NCBI GenBank assembly: GCA_964515555.1
Contig: CAZEVY010000013.1
Coordinates: 1 to 64,000, forward strand
Direction of reading: 5' to 3'
Source of the DNA: CAZEVY01 sp964515555
GTDB taxonomy: Bacteria > Acidobacteriota > Terriglobia > Bryobacterales > Bryobacteraceae
DNA length: 64,000 nucleotides
The notes below the pieces were generated by a model, which searched no databases, had not been told where the DNA came from, and was given only the letters and a program-made list of their open reading frames with translations. How positions within the stretch are numbered: position 1 is the first letter of the stretch; each line of letters opens with the position of its first letter. Below, piece by piece: positions 8,688-20,876 of this stretch. The position numbers and the translations under genes are program-made.

Positions 8688-8821
8688 CCCGATGCCTTAT
8701 CGCAATTGAACGTTCCGTCCCGCAATCGGACACCGCCGCCGGCGACCCTCTTCCCAAGCCCCTGACCCGAAAAAGGCGAACCCGGCGACGCCCTGGACCG
8801 TAACTTGCCATAACCACCCTT

Positions 8822-11224
8822 ATGCCGACCTTCCTCAACGACCTCCGGCACGGCGCCCGCGGCCTCGCGCGATCCCCCGGAGTCTGGCTCCTGGCCGTGC
8901 TGACTCTCGGACTCGGCGTCGCCGCCAACTCCGCCATCTTCTCGGTCTGCGACGCCGTCTTCCGCCGCCCACTCGCGCAGCTCGACCCCGCGCGTCACGT
9001 CTCGCTGACCCCGGCCAACGACGCGCAGGCGCGCTTCCGCGCCGAGAACACCATCGACGACTACCTGGCCTGGCGCTCCTCCGGCATGTTCGACCGCATC
9101 TTCGCCTCTCGATACGTCAACCGCGTCATCGCCGGTGCGGGCGAGCCGGAACGCGTGCAGGGCACCGCCGTCACGCCCGACTTCTTCGAAATGTTCAACG
9201 CGCGACCCGTCGTCGGCCGATTTCCCGCCGAAGCCGAGCACCGCGAGGGGTCGAATCGCGTGCTGGTGCTGAGTCACGGCTTCTGGACGCGCCGCTTCAA
9301 CGCGCGACCCGACATCGCCGGCCAGACCGTGAAGCTCGACGACGCCGTCTACACGATCGTTGGCGTCGCGCCCCCCGAGCTCTGGTTCCCCGAAGTCTTC
9401 AGCCAGTTCTGGACGCCGATGACCGTCGACCCCACCGCCACCAGCCACGCCGACCGCGGGCGCGACATCATCGCGCGCCTGAAGCCCGGCGTCACGCCGA
9501 AGCAGGCCCGGCAGGCGCTCATCCCCATCGCGCGCGACCTGGAGAAGCGCTTTCCGGATTCCCACGCCGGCTGGAGCGTGCGCGTGCAGACGCTCTTCGA
9601 GGGCTTCTACGGCCCCAACGACCGCGGCGCGATGATTCTCCTCTACCTGGTTTCCGGAGGCGTGCTGCTGATCGCCTGCGCCAACGTCGCCAACCTGCTG
9701 CTGGCGCGCGGGCTGGCGCGCCGCCGCGAAATGTCGATCCGCGTGGCGCTGGGGGCGAGCCGTTCGCGGCTGATCGCGCAGACCTTCGCCGAGAGCATGC
9801 TGCTGGCCGCGCCGGCCGGGCTGATCGCGATGGCCGCCGGCGCGTGGGCGAGCGAGTATCTGCTGTCGCTCTTCCGGCTTCCCTTCCCCGTTCCCGCCGA
9901 CGTGATGGACCTGCGCTTCACGCTCGTCAATGCGCTCGCGGCGCTGGCGTCGATTCTCGTCTTCGGCCTCTCGCCAGCGCTGATGGCGGCGCGCACCCAG
10001 GTCGCCGCCGGCGTCCACGAGGGCGGTCCGCGCGCCACGATGAGCCGCGCGACCAGCCGCTTCTCGCGTGGCTTGGTCGTGGTCCAGGTGGGGCTCGCCC
10101 TCTCGATGGTGATGACCGCCGTCCTCGGCGTGCGCGGCATGCGCATCCTGCTCGATCTCGATCCCGGCTTCGACCGCTCGCGCCTGGTGCGGGCCGAGGT
10201 TTCGCCCTCCCCGCGGCGATACGCCGCCGAGGCCGACTACCAGCGCTTCTATCGCGACCTGCTGGCGCGCGCGGCATCGTCTCCCGGCGTCGAATCCGCC
10301 GCGCTGATTTCGACGGTACCTGCCATCCTTGGCAACGGCTCGCGCACCACCGTCACGCCCTCGGCGCAGCCGGCGCCGGAGCGCGAGCGCCCGAGCGGCT
10401 TCTACATCGTCGCCAGCCCCGGCGCGATGGAGACCCTCGGGATACCGTTGCGCCGTGGCCGGACGATTCAACCGGGCGACAGCGCCGGGTCGCTGCGCGT
10501 CGCCGTTGTCAACGAGAAGGTGTGCGAGACGCTGTTTCCCGGGCGCGACCCGATCGGCCTGAGCGTTCAGGTCGACGCGCTGACGCGGCAGTCGTTCCAG
10601 ATCGTCGGCGTCTACGCGAATCTGCGGCCCGGCGACCCCAAGCGCCCGGTGGCGCCGCAACTGTTTGTCGCGCAGGAGCAGGCGCCGCGGCGGTCCATGC
10701 AGATCGTGGCGCGTGCGAACTCCGAGACCGCGGCGCGCGACTCCTTGCGCGCGGCGGTGCGCGCTCTCGACGCCGAGGAGCCGGTCACCGTGCGGAGCCT
10801 GGCGGCCGACGTCGAGGAGGACATCGGCAACGGCGTCGTATTCTCGCGGCTGCTGGCGGTGCTGGCGGGAGCGGCGTTGTTCCTCGGCGGCGGCGGCTTG
10901 TTCGCGCTGGTGTCGCAGACCGTCACCCGGCAGCTTCCGGAGATCGGGCTGCGCCTGGCGCTGGGCGCCACCGAGGCGTCCGTGCGCCGGCTGGTCTTCG
11001 GCGCGGGCCTGCGGCTTGTGCTGGCGGGCGTTGCGCTGGGGATCGCCTGCGGCCTCGGGCTCGGCCGGCTGCTCGCGGGTCTGCTGGTCGACGCCTCCGC
11101 ATCGGACTGGCAGGTGCTGGTTCCCTCGTGCTTGCTGCTCGCCGGCGTCGCCATGGCCGCCTGCTTCGGCCCCGCGCGCCGGGCCATGCGCACCGATCCC
11201 GTTACCGTGCTGCGGCAGGAGTGA
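8822..11224 (+). CDS. ADOP family (acidobacterial duplicated orphan) permease
   Basis: An 800-residue inner-membrane protein of the MacB/FtsX type. A short cytosolic N-terminus (FLNDLRHGARGLARSPG) leads into TM1 (WLLAVLTLGLGVAANSAIFS), a large periplasmic MacB-like domain (about 50-260), then three TM segments (about 275-400, including GVLLIACANVANLLLARG). A second TM segment, periplasmic domain (about 440-665) and three-TM FtsX block (about 680-795, with LPEIGLRLALGATEASVRRL) repeat the unit. This duplicated layout with no ATPase gene beside it defines the ADOP family, common in Solibacter-type genomes. Function is unknown; ABC-type mechanotransmission like MacB is a family-based inference. 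The 3' end overlaps the convergent LysR gene by 23 nt. Confidence 0.93.
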   Translation: MPTFLNDLRHGARGLARSPGVWLLAVLTLGLGVAANSAIFSVCDAVFRRPLAQLDPARHVSLTPANDAQARFRAENTIDDYLAWRSSGMFDRIFASRYVNRVIAGAGEPERVQGTAVTPDFFEMFNARPVVGRFPAEAEHREGSNRVLVLSHGFWTRRFNARPDIAGQTVKLDDAVYTIVGVAPPELWFPEVFSQFWTPMTVDPTATSHADRGRDIIARLKPGVTPKQARQALIPIARDLEKRFPDSHAGWSVRVQTLFEGFYGPNDRGAMILLYLVSGGVLLIACANVANLLLARGLARRREMSIRVALGASRSRLIAQTFAESMLLAAPAGLIAMAAGAWASEYLLSLFRLPFPVPADVMDLRFTLVNALAALASILVFGLSPALMAARTQVAAGVHEGGPRATMSRATSRFSRGLVVVQVGLALSMVMTAVLGVRGMRILLDLDPGFDRSRLVRAEVSPSPRRYAAEADYQRFYRDLLARAASSPGVESAALISTVPAILGNGSRTTVTPSAQPAPERERPSGFYIVASPGAMETLGIPLRRGRTIQPGDSAGSLRVAVVNEKVCETLFPGRDPIGLSVQVDALTRQSFQIVGVYANLRPGDPKRPVAPQLFVAQEQAPRRSMQIVARANSETAARDSLRAAVRALDAEEPVTVRSLAADVEEDIGNGVVFSRLLAVLAGAALFLGGGGLFALVSQTVTRQLPEIGLRLALGATEASVRRLVFGAGLRLVLAGVALGIACGLGLGRLLAGLLVDASASDWQVLVPSCLLLAGVAMAACFGPARRAMRTDPVTVLRQE

Positions 11225-12119
11225 GCATCGAGCGCAGCCACGCCTGCGCGGGATCGTCGTCGTTGTGGGCGTGCCAGAGCAGCCGCATGTGAAACGGCGG
11301 CAGCGCGATCGGCAGCTTGCGCACCTCGATCGCGAGCGAGCGCCGGAACCGCTGCGCCAGGCCCAGGGGCACGGTCGCGATCAGGTCCGACGCCGCCACC
11401 AGGTGCGGCACGCCGAGGAAGTGCGGCGTCGTCGCCTGCAACCGGCGGCTGAGGCCGTGCGCGGCCAGCACGCTGTCGACCAGCCCGCGCGTGTCGGCGC
11501 GATAGAACACGCCGATCTGCGGCGCGGCGGCGAATCGGGCGGCGGTCAGCCGGCCGCGCAGGATCGCGTGGCCGCGGCGCGCGATGCACACGTTGGGCTC
11601 CTCGAACAGGTCGCGCGAGCGCGTGCCCGCCTCGAGCACGCTGGCGTCGGGAAAGAAACCTACCGCGGCGTCGAACTCGCCCGCGCGCAGCTCCGCCTCC
11701 GGCGGCACGAAGATGCGTTCGAGCCGGCGCACGATCACCTGCACCCCGGGCGCGGCGGCGCGGACTCGGGCCAGCGCCGGCGCCAGCACCGCCATCTCGG
11801 CGTAGTCGGACATCGCCAGTCGAAAGGCCCGCGCGCTGGCGGCCGGGTCGAAGGCCGGCGGGCCGGCGAAGGCCGCGCGAAGCTGGACCAGCCCCGCGCG
11901 CACCGGACCGGCGAGCTGCATCGCGCGGCGCGTGGGCGTCATGCCGCGGGCGCCGCGGGTGAATAGCGGATCGCCGAAGAGGGCGCGTAGGCGCGCCAGG
12001 GCGTTGCTCATCGCCGGCTGGCTGAGCCCGATGCGCGCCGCGGCGCGGGTGACGTGCCGCTCTTCGACCAGCGCCTCGAAGGCCACCAGCAGGTTCAGGT
12101 CCACCGAGCTGATATTCAC
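11202..12119 (-). CDS. LysR family transcriptional regulator
   Basis: A 305-residue LysR-type regulator with a GTG start at 12119 (MNISSVDLNLLVAFEAL). Residues about 5-65 are the winged helix-turn-helix (HVTRAAARIGLSQPAMSNALARLRALFGDPLF), close to the NodD/LinR-like subgroup that begins with VDLNLL. Residues about 90-300 are the periplasmic-binding-protein-like effector domain. It is divergent from the serine hydrolase gene at 12186 with only 66 bp between the two starts, the classic LysR arrangement, so it probably regulates that gene and itself. The spacer is AT-rich (TATATAT at about 12140), unlike its surroundings, consistent with a regulatory region. The inducer cannot be deduced. Confidence 0.93.
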   Translation of the reverse strand: MNISSVDLNLLVAFEALVEERHVTRAAARIGLSQPAMSNALARLRALFGDPLFTRGARGMTPTRRAMQLAGPVRAGLVQLRAAFAGPPAFDPAASARAFRLAMSDYAEMAVLAPALARVRAAAPGVQVIVRRLERIFVPPEAELRAGEFDAAVGFFPDASVLEAGTRSRDLFEEPNVCIARRGHAILRGRLTAARFAAAPQIGVFYRADTRGLVDSVLAAHGLSRRLQATTPHFLGVPHLVAASDLIATVPLGLAQRFRRSLAIEVRKLPIALPPFHMRLLWHAHNDDDPAQAWLRSMLTPAAAR

Positions 12120-12185
12120 AGAGTCAATTATAGGTCGTCATATATATCAATGGAATGAATCGAGGGCGCGTGCGTCAATCCCTGC

Positions 12186-13598
12186 ATGAAGCGATCCGCG
12201 TTCCTTCTCGTGCTTTGCGCCGGCGGGCTTCTCGCCGCCGACGCCGTCATTCCCGATACCCCGGCCGGACGCCAGTTCCGCGGCTGGCTCACCGCCTTCA
12301 ACACCGGCGACCGCGCCACGGTCCTCAAGTTCATGCAGGAGAACTACCCCGCGCGCGTGGCGGGTATCGACGGGACGATGAACTTCCGCGAGCAGACCGG
12401 CGGCTTCGATCTGCTCCGTATCGACGAATCGGCGGCGGCGCGCATCGTCGCCACCATGAAGGAGCGCGACAGCAACACCTACGTCCGCGCCACGATGGAG
12501 ACTGACGCCGCTCCGCCGCACCAAATCCAGCGCATCGGCGTCGGCATGATTCCGCGGCCCGCCGACATCCCCGCGCCGCCCCGCCTCTCGGAAGCCGGCG
12601 CCATCGCCGCGCTGCGCGCCGAGGCCGAAAAGCAGGCCTCCCGCGACCGGTTCTCCGGTGCAGTCCTGGTCGCGCGCAACGGTAAGACGCTCTTCAGCGC
12701 CGCGCACGGAATGGCGGACCGCGAAGCGAAAACACCCAACACAACGAAGACGCGCTTCCGCCTCGGGTCGATGAACAAGATGTTCACCGCGATCGCCATC
12801 CTGCAACTGGCGCAGGCCGGCAAGCTCTCGCTCCAGGACACCGTCGGCAAGCACCTGACGGACTACCCGAACAAAGACGTCGCCTCCAAGGTCACGATTC
12901 ATCACCTGCTGACGCACACCGGCGGCACCGGCGACATCTTCGGACCGCAGTACAACCAGCACCGGCTGAAGCTGGCCGATCTCAAGGACTACGTCGATCT
13001 CTACGGGTCCCGCGCGCCGGCCTTCGAGCCGGGCGCTCGATTCGCCTACAGCAACTACGGCTTCCTGTTGCTCGGCGTTCTGGTCGAACGCATCACCGGC
13101 AAGAGCTATTACGACTACGTGCGCGAGAACATCTACAAGCGCGCGGGGATGGCCTCGTCGGATTCGCTCCCGGAGACCGACAAGGTGACGGACCGTTCGG
13201 TCGGCTACATGCGCGCCGAGGGTGGCGGCTGGAAGCCGAACAACGACACGCTGCCGGTGCGCGGGACGTCGGCCGGCGGCGGTTACTCGACGGTCGAGGA
13301 CCTGCTGCGCTTCGCCACCGCGCTGACCTCGCACAAGCTCCTCGACGCCGAGCACACGCGGCTGCTGACCACCGGCAAGGTCGAGGCCATGGGCGCGCGA
13401 AAGTACGCCTACGGGTTCCTGGACGGAGTTGCCGACGGCGTGCGCTCGTTCGGCCACGGCGGCGGCGCGCCCGGCATGAACGGCGAGCTGAGCATCTATC
13501 CCGACTCGGGTTACGTCGTCGTCGCGCTGGCGAATCTCGACCCGCCCGCGGCCGGACGCCTGGCCGACTTCATCGGCGACCGGCTGCCGGCGAAGTAG
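12186..13598 (+). CDS. Exported serine hydrolase (beta-lactamase/class C family)
   Basis: A 470-residue exported protein. Residues 1-19 are a signal peptide (MKRSAFLLVLCAGGLLAAD). About 25-125 is a small alpha/beta domain of SnoaL/NTF2 appearance (RQFRGWLTAFNTGDRATVLKF). About 135-465 is the beta-lactamase-related serine hydrolase domain, with SxxK (SMNK in FRLGSMNKMFTAIAI), YxN (YSNYGFLLLG) and the third motif HGGG (FGHGGGAPGMNGEL). Members include peptidases, esterases and D-aminopeptidases; the substrate cannot be decided here and true beta-lactamase activity should not be assumed. It is divergent from the LysR regulator and probably under its control. Confidence 0.9.
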   Translation: MKRSAFLLVLCAGGLLAADAVIPDTPAGRQFRGWLTAFNTGDRATVLKFMQENYPARVAGIDGTMNFREQTGGFDLLRIDESAAARIVATMKERDSNTYVRATMETDAAPPHQIQRIGVGMIPRPADIPAPPRLSEAGAIAALRAEAEKQASRDRFSGAVLVARNGKTLFSAAHGMADREAKTPNTTKTRFRLGSMNKMFTAIAILQLAQAGKLSLQDTVGKHLTDYPNKDVASKVTIHHLLTHTGGTGDIFGPQYNQHRLKLADLKDYVDLYGSRAPAFEPGARFAYSNYGFLLLGVLVERITGKSYYDYVRENIYKRAGMASSDSLPETDKVTDRSVGYMRAEGGGWKPNNDTLPVRGTSAGGGYSTVEDLLRFATALTSHKLLDAEHTRLLTTGKVEAMGARKYAYGFLDGVADGVRSFGHGGGAPGMNGELSIYPDSGYVVVALANLDPPAAGRLADFIGDRLPAK

Positions 13599-13610
13599 AC
13601 TTCCCCGAGC

Positions 13611-13626
13611 GCCGCCGCCCGGCGGC
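13611..13626. terminator. GC hairpin between convergent genes
   Basis: GCCGCC-GCCC-GGCGGC forms a 6-bp GC stem with a 4-nt loop in the 30-bp gap between the convergent serine hydrolase and sthA genes. It lacks a T-run on either side, so intrinsic termination is uncertain; position is the main argument. Confidence 0.3.
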
Positions 13627-13628
13627 CC

Positions 13629-15047
13629 TCACGTCAAGGTGATGCCGAGCCGGTTGATCCCGTCGAAGGCGGCCGTCTTGTAGCACTCGGCCAGCGTCGG
13701 ATAATTGAACACCGTGTTGATGAAGTAGTCCACTTTGCCCTGATACGCAAGCACCGCCTGGCCGATGTGCACCAGTTCGCTGGCGCCCTCGCCGATGATG
13801 TGCACGCCCAGCAGCTCACGCGTCGAGGCGTGGAAGATCAGCTTGAGCAGCCCGGTATTGTCGCCGATGATCTGCCCGCGCGCGATCTCGCGGTAGCGCG
13901 CCTTGCCGACCTCGTAGGGCACTTCCGCCGCGGTCAGCTCCTCTTCGTTGCGGCCCACCATGCTGATCTCCGGGATCGTGTAGATGCCGTAGGGAAACAG
14001 CTCCGGCACGCTCTTGGCCTCGACACCGAAGGCGTGGCAGGTCGCCAGGCGCCCCTGCTCCATCGACGTCGAGGCCAGGCTCGGAAACCCGATGATGTCG
14101 CCGACCGCGTAGAGATGCGGCGTCTTGGTCTGATAATACTCGTTGACGGTGAGGCGCGCGCGGCCGTCCGGCTCAATCCCCGCCATCTGGAGATTCAGGC
14201 GCGCCGTCGCGCCCGTGCGGCCGATGCTGTAGAGCGCTTTCTCGGAGGTCACTTCCTTGCCGCTGGCGAGGTGAATGGCGACGTGGCCGCAGTTGCCGTC
14301 CTCGACGATCTCCAGGCCGGCGACCTCCTCGCCGAGCCGCAGCGTCACCCGGTTCTCCCGCAGCAGGTAGGCGAGCGCGTCGGAGATCTCGCCGTCGACG
14401 AACGGGAGCAGTTGCGGCCGCTTGTCGATCAGCGTCACGCGTACGCCGAGAGCGGCGAGCATGCTGGCGTACTCGCAGCCGATGACGCCGGCGCCGATGA
14501 CGGCGAGGGTCTTCGGCAGGCGGTCGAGTCCGAGAATGTCGTCGCTGGTGAAGATGCGGCGCCCGTCGAAGGGAATGTGGCTGTCGCGCGTCGTCTCGGT
14601 GCCGGCGGCGATGATGATCTTCTCGGCCGAGGCGCTGAGCTGGCTGTGGCCGTCCGGCAGATCGATGCGCACGGTGTGGGGATCGGTGAAAGAGGCCATG
14701 CCGTTGATCATCTCGACGCCGTTGCGCTGAAGCTGGTGGCGCGTCACGTCGATTTCGTGCCGGATGACCTGGTGGGCGCGGAACAGCAGATCGTCGATGG
14801 TGATCTTCTGCTTGACGGCGTAGGAGGCGCCGTAGAATCCCCGCTCGCGGTAGCCGGAGAGATAGAGCACAGCCTCGCGCAGGGTCTTGGAGGGGATGGT
14901 GCCGGTGTTGATGCTCACGCCGCCGACGACGGATTTCCGCTCGATCACCGCCACCCGCTTGTTGAGCTTCGCGCCCTGAATCGCCGCGCGATGGCCTGCC
15001 GGACCGGAGCCGATTATCAGCAGGTCATAGTCGTAGCCGGTTGTCAT
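13629..15047 (-). CDS. sthA: Soluble (Si-specific) NAD(P)+ transhydrogenase
   Basis: A 472-residue flavoprotein of the pyridine nucleotide-disulfide oxidoreductase class. It has an FAD-binding GxGxxG (LLIIGSGPAGHRAAIQGAKL), a central NAD(P)-binding Rossmann fold (AVIGAGVIGCEYASMLAALG), the second FAD motif (TPHLYAVGDIIGFPSLAS) and a C-terminal dimerisation domain. The redox-disulfide position reads GGVSINTGTIPSKTLREA with no cysteine pair, which separates transhydrogenase from lipoamide dehydrogenase or mercuric reductase; SthA proteins characteristically lack the CxxxxC. It catalyses reversible hydride exchange between NADPH and NAD+ in the cytosol. It stands alone, convergent with the serine hydrolase upstream in the map. 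Confidence 0.93.
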   Translation of the reverse strand: MTTGYDYDLLIIGSGPAGHRAAIQGAKLNKRVAVIERKSVVGGVSINTGTIPSKTLREAVLYLSGYRERGFYGASYAVKQKITIDDLLFRAHQVIRHEIDVTRHQLQRNGVEMINGMASFTDPHTVRIDLPDGHSQLSASAEKIIIAAGTETTRDSHIPFDGRRIFTSDDILGLDRLPKTLAVIGAGVIGCEYASMLAALGVRVTLIDKRPQLLPFVDGEISDALAYLLRENRVTLRLGEEVAGLEIVEDGNCGHVAIHLASGKEVTSEKALYSIGRTGATARLNLQMAGIEPDGRARLTVNEYYQTKTPHLYAVGDIIGFPSLASTSMEQGRLATCHAFGVEAKSVPELFPYGIYTIPEISMVGRNEEELTAAEVPYEVGKARYREIARGQIIGDNTGLLKLIFHASTRELLGVHIIGEGASELVHIGQAVLAYQGKVDYFINTVFNYPTLAECYKTAAFDGINRLGITLT

Positions 15048-15087
15048 TCCTCATATGGTACGACCGCCGAGGCCTTGCCATGAAGCC

Positions 15088-15111
15088 ACCGCTCCCTCGG
15101 TCGCGGCTCGG
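15088..15111 (+). repeat. Dispersed ACCGCTCCCTC repeat, copy 1
   Basis: A copy of a short dispersed repeat whose full form reads ACCGCTCCCTCACGGTCG followed by CGGCTCCGTAAC. This copy has ACCGCTCCCTCGGTCGCGGC and lacks two or three bases in the middle. It sits in the 84-bp gap between the sthA start and the TIG-like gene stop. Other copies in the window are at 18721, 18762, 36277, 37592 and 42246, all between genes or at gene ends. Confidence 0.7.
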
Positions 15112-15131
15112 ATCGCTCGCGGGCGCGCGCT

Positions 15132-15476
15132 CTACTCAATCGTCACGCGGACAGGCTGCTCGATCAGCTTGGGCTCCTTGACCGTGAGGATCATGAGACT
15201 CCACCGGCCCGGTTTGACGTTCTTGGTGACGCGGAACTTGATGGCCTTCGCGGTCTGCGATTCCATCGTCACCTCAAAGTCGTTCTTTCCGTCGGTGAGG
15301 TAAAGCTTGGCGACCTGCTCTTTCTCCAGGTTCTCGCCCTCCACCGTCAGCGAATCGCCGACCTTGCCGGTATCGGGCGTGACCGTGGTCATCCGCGGCG
15401 ACGCCTGCGCGAAGGCGATCGCCCCCGCCACAAGTAGCGCCGCGGCGGCCGCCCCGACTCTCGATAGACTCGTCAT
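15132..15476 (-). CDS. Small exported IPT/TIG-like protein
   Basis: A 114-residue protein. The ATG at 15476 is chosen over an upstream in-frame ATG because an excellent ribosome-binding site (AGGAGG, 15485-15490) lies 8 nt before it and it creates a signal peptide (TSLSRVGAAAAALLVAGAIA, cleaved near FAQA). The mature part (about 85 residues) is a single immunoglobulin-like IPT/TIG fold: VTPDTGKVGDSLTVEGENL, a TDGKNDFEV strand and a terminal VTIE. It resembles one TIG repeat found in cell-surface receptors but stands alone, so a role in binding or as a periplasmic adaptor is conceivable but not shown. Confidence 0.8.
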   Translation of the reverse strand: MTSLSRVGAAAAALLVAGAIAFAQASPRMTTVTPDTGKVGDSLTVEGENLEKEQVAKLYLTDGKNDFEVTMESQTAKAIKFRVTKNVKPGRWSLMILTVKEPKLIEQPVRVTIE

Positions 15477-15619
15477 GGAACCACCCTCCTTCCGTCGTTC
15501 AGTGACAAGAATGCTATATCCGATTGCGTCAAGCGTCAAGCGGCGTCGGCAGCAGCGTCGAATCTCAACAAACCTCCGCGGGCGCGTCGCAACGAGTATG
15601 ATTCTCCAGAGGCGATTTC

Positions 15620-17359
15620 ATGAAACTGGCAATAGCCGCCGCGATGGCGTTCTCAATTGCCGCGCAGCCGCGCTCCGACACCGTCGTCGTCGACGATTCG
15701 GCGTTCTACGAACACATGCCGAAGGGGACGATCCTGGTGCAGCCCCGGCAGGCCGGCGGCGGTGGACGGCAGCAGGCGGCGGGCGTGCCCGCCGGGTCGT
15801 GGCTGTTCAACAACCTCGCTATGGGAATGCGGTCGCAGGCGTACCCGTCGGCGCGCGCCGACATTCCCGCGGCGGGAACCTGGCACTTGTTCGTGCGCAG
15901 CCATGGTGATGCCGCCACCTCGTTCCGCGTCTCCATCGGCGACCGCCAGACGCAGGCCGTCTTCGGCAACGCGCCGCTTGCCTGGAAGGCGGGCGGGACG
16001 TTCGATCTCGCCAAAGGCCGCGTCGATGTCGCGCTCACGCGCGTCGTGCTGGGGCAGAACGCCGGTCCCGTCTTCGATGTGCTGGTACTCACCAAAGACG
16101 CCAATTTCGCCGGGGAGAACCTGCGCGCCTTCGAGCTGCATCCCGACGTCGCGCTGGTGAAGGAATACCCCATCCCGCGTTCCTCGGCCGTCAAGTTCGG
16201 CGACGTCGACGGCGACGGGCGCTCCGACTTCTTCGTCCTCTCGCCCAACTACGACGGGCAGATGTACAACCACGACGGCAAACAGCTCTGGAGCTACGAA
16301 AACGAAACCGAGGGTGCGCGCGGCCGCGGCGGCTTCGAGTCGCCGGGCCTGGTGTGGGACTTCGACGGCGACGGCCACGCCGAGGCGGTGCATTACCGGC
16401 TCGCGGGCGGGAAAGAGTGGCTCGTCATGTCGGAAGGCGCCACCGGGGCGATACGCCACCAGGCGCCCTGGCCGGCGCCGCCGATGCCGCACGAGTACAA
16501 CAACCTCCGGCTGGCGGTCGCGCGGCTGGCCGGCCCGCGCCCCAGTCACCTTCTGGTGTTCACCGACTCGGGCGGGCTGATCACCATCACCGCTTTCGAC
16601 AAGGATCTGAAGCGGCTCTGGCAGCATGTCGAGAAGCGGTTGAAGGATCACCTCGGACACTATGTCTACGCGGTCGATCTCACCGGCGACGGCATCGACG
16701 AGGTCCTTGCCAGCCCCTTCGCTCTGGACGCCTCGGGGAGGATGCTGTGGAACCGCTTCGACCTGCTCGACGACAACCACGACCATTTCGACAGCATCCG
16801 CTTCCATGACCTCGACGGCGACGGGCAACTAGAACTGCTGGCGCCCACCAGCGAGGTCGGCGTGCTGGCCTTTCGGGCGCGGACGGGGCAGCTTTTGTGG
16901 CGGCATCCGGCCGAGCACACGCAACCGCTCGAGGCTGGCCACTTCCTGCGGGGCGTCGCGGGGCCGCACGTCGCCGCTAACGCCCGGACGTACGCGCGCA
17001 ACGGCGAAGCGGGACTCGGGGCCCAGGTCCACTGGTTCGACTCGAAGGGTAACCTGCTCTCGAAGTGGCCGGCGAATCCCCTCAACGGCAATCCCGACTT
17101 CGTCCGCGGCGACTGGCGGGGAGACGGGCGCGAGGAGCTGTTCTGGTACCGGTTCCGCATGACGCCGGAAGGCAACGGCGAGTTGTATTTCCGCCAGGAC
17201 GTCTACCATATGTTCGATTTCCTCGGAAACGGGGCCGAACAGGTGGTCGCCCGAGGCGGGGGCGTCCTCCAGGTCTACGGGTGGAAAAATGTCCGCCCGC
17301 GCGCCGTGAAACGGGACTATAATTACCAGAAGAAGATTGCCAACCATACGCACTACTAG
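15620..17359 (+). CDS. Exported FG-GAP/VCBS-repeat beta-propeller protein
   Basis: A 579-residue exported protein. Residues 1-15 are a signal peptide (MKLAIAAAMAFSIAA). About 20-170 is a beta-sandwich module (GTWHLFVRSHGDAATSFRVSIG). About 185-540 is a propeller of FG-GAP/VCBS-type repeats, each with a calcium-binding DxDxDG loop: FGDVDGDGRSDFFVLS, DFDGDGHAEAVHY, DLTGDGIDEVLAS, DLDGDGQLELLAP and DWRGDGREELFWY. Such propellers occur in polysaccharide lyases (rhamnogalacturonan lyase type) and in surface adhesion proteins; no catalytic domain is recognisable, so the substrate is open. The next gene, a Gfo/Idh/MocA oxidoreductase, starts 39 nt downstream and both are likely part of one sugar-use unit. 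Confidence 0.85.
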   Translation: MKLAIAAAMAFSIAAQPRSDTVVVDDSAFYEHMPKGTILVQPRQAGGGGRQQAAGVPAGSWLFNNLAMGMRSQAYPSARADIPAAGTWHLFVRSHGDAATSFRVSIGDRQTQAVFGNAPLAWKAGGTFDLAKGRVDVALTRVVLGQNAGPVFDVLVLTKDANFAGENLRAFELHPDVALVKEYPIPRSSAVKFGDVDGDGRSDFFVLSPNYDGQMYNHDGKQLWSYENETEGARGRGGFESPGLVWDFDGDGHAEAVHYRLAGGKEWLVMSEGATGAIRHQAPWPAPPMPHEYNNLRLAVARLAGPRPSHLLVFTDSGGLITITAFDKDLKRLWQHVEKRLKDHLGHYVYAVDLTGDGIDEVLASPFALDASGRMLWNRFDLLDDNHDHFDSIRFHDLDGDGQLELLAPTSEVGVLAFRARTGQLLWRHPAEHTQPLEAGHFLRGVAGPHVAANARTYARNGEAGLGAQVHWFDSKGNLLSKWPANPLNGNPDFVRGDWRGDGREELFWYRFRMTPEGNGELYFRQDVYHMFDFLGNGAEQVVARGGGVLQVYGWKNVRPRAVKRDYNYQKKIANHTHY

Positions 17360-18662
17360 GTGGCAGGTGTTAGCGACCGATATCTACAAGGAGCTTCCAT
17401 GGACAGAAGGCATTTCCTGATGACGACGGCGGCGGCCGGCGCCTCCACGCTGCGGGCGGCCAAGAGCCCCAACGAGACCATTAACGTCGCCTGCGTGGGA
17501 GTGCGGGGCCGCGGCGGCAGCCACATCAGCGCGTTCAACAGAATGCAGAATGTCGAGATCGTCGCCATGTGCGACATCGACGAGTCGGTCATCGAGCGCC
17601 GCTCGAAGGCCCAGGAGTCGGCCGGGAAGAAGAAGCCTACGGGCTTCACCGATTTCCGGAAGCTGCTCGAAGACAAGTCCATCGACGTGGTCTCGATCGC
17701 CACGCCGAACCATCACCACACGCTGCAGACCATCTGGGCCATGCAGGCCGGCAAGGACGTCTACGTCGAGAAGCCCTGCTCCTGGAACATGTGGGAGTCG
17801 AAGCAGATCGTGGCGGCGGCGCGCAAATACGGCAAGATCGTGCAGCACGGCAGCCAGAGCCGCTCGTCGCCGGCGCTGCGCGAGGCGGTCGCCAAGATGA
17901 ACGACGGCAGCATCATCGGCGACGTCTACATGACGCGCGGGCTGTGCTTCAAGTGGCGCGACACCATCGGCCGCAAGCCGGTGGAGGCGGTGCCCGCCGG
18001 GGTCCACTACGACCTGTGGCTGGGTCCGGCGCCCAAGCGCGACTTCACGCAGAATCGATTCCATTACCACTGGCACTGGATGTGGGACTACGGCAACGGC
18101 GACCTGGGGAACCAGGGCATCCATGAGGTCGACATTTCCCGCTGGGGACTGGGCGTGACGTATCCCACCAAGGTGAGCGCCTTCGGCGGGCACTTCATGT
18201 TCGACGACGACCAGGAGACGCCGAACACCATCACCTGCAACTACGAGTTCGACGTGAACGGCAAGAAGAAGATGATGGTCATGGACGTTCGCCACTGGAT
18301 GAGCAACCACGAGGCCGGCATCGGCGAAGGCGCCCGCCGCGACCCGAACACCATCGGCAACATCTTCTATGGGTCGAACGGCTACCTGGCCATCGACGGT
18401 TACACGAAGTACAAGACCTGGCTCGGCAAGAACCAGGAGCCGGGTCCGGCCGACCAGAAGGGCGGCGACCAGGAGCACTACGCCAACTTCATCTCGGCGG
18501 TGCGCAGCCGTAAGCGCGAAGAGCTGAACGCCGAGATCGAGGAGGGCGCCATTTCGTGCACGCTGGTGCACCTGGCGAATATCTCCTATCGGCTGGGCCG
18601 CACGCTGAACTTCGACGCCAAGTCGTTCACCTGCACGGGCGACAAGGAAGCCACCGCCATGT

Positions 18663-20851
<2,189 letters not shown>

Positions 20852-20876
<25 letters not shown>

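Noticed and set aside
12120..12185. A defined LysR operator (T-N11-A) in the divergent region
   Set aside because: The spacer is AT-rich and surely regulatory, but several overlapping matches are possible and none is convincing.
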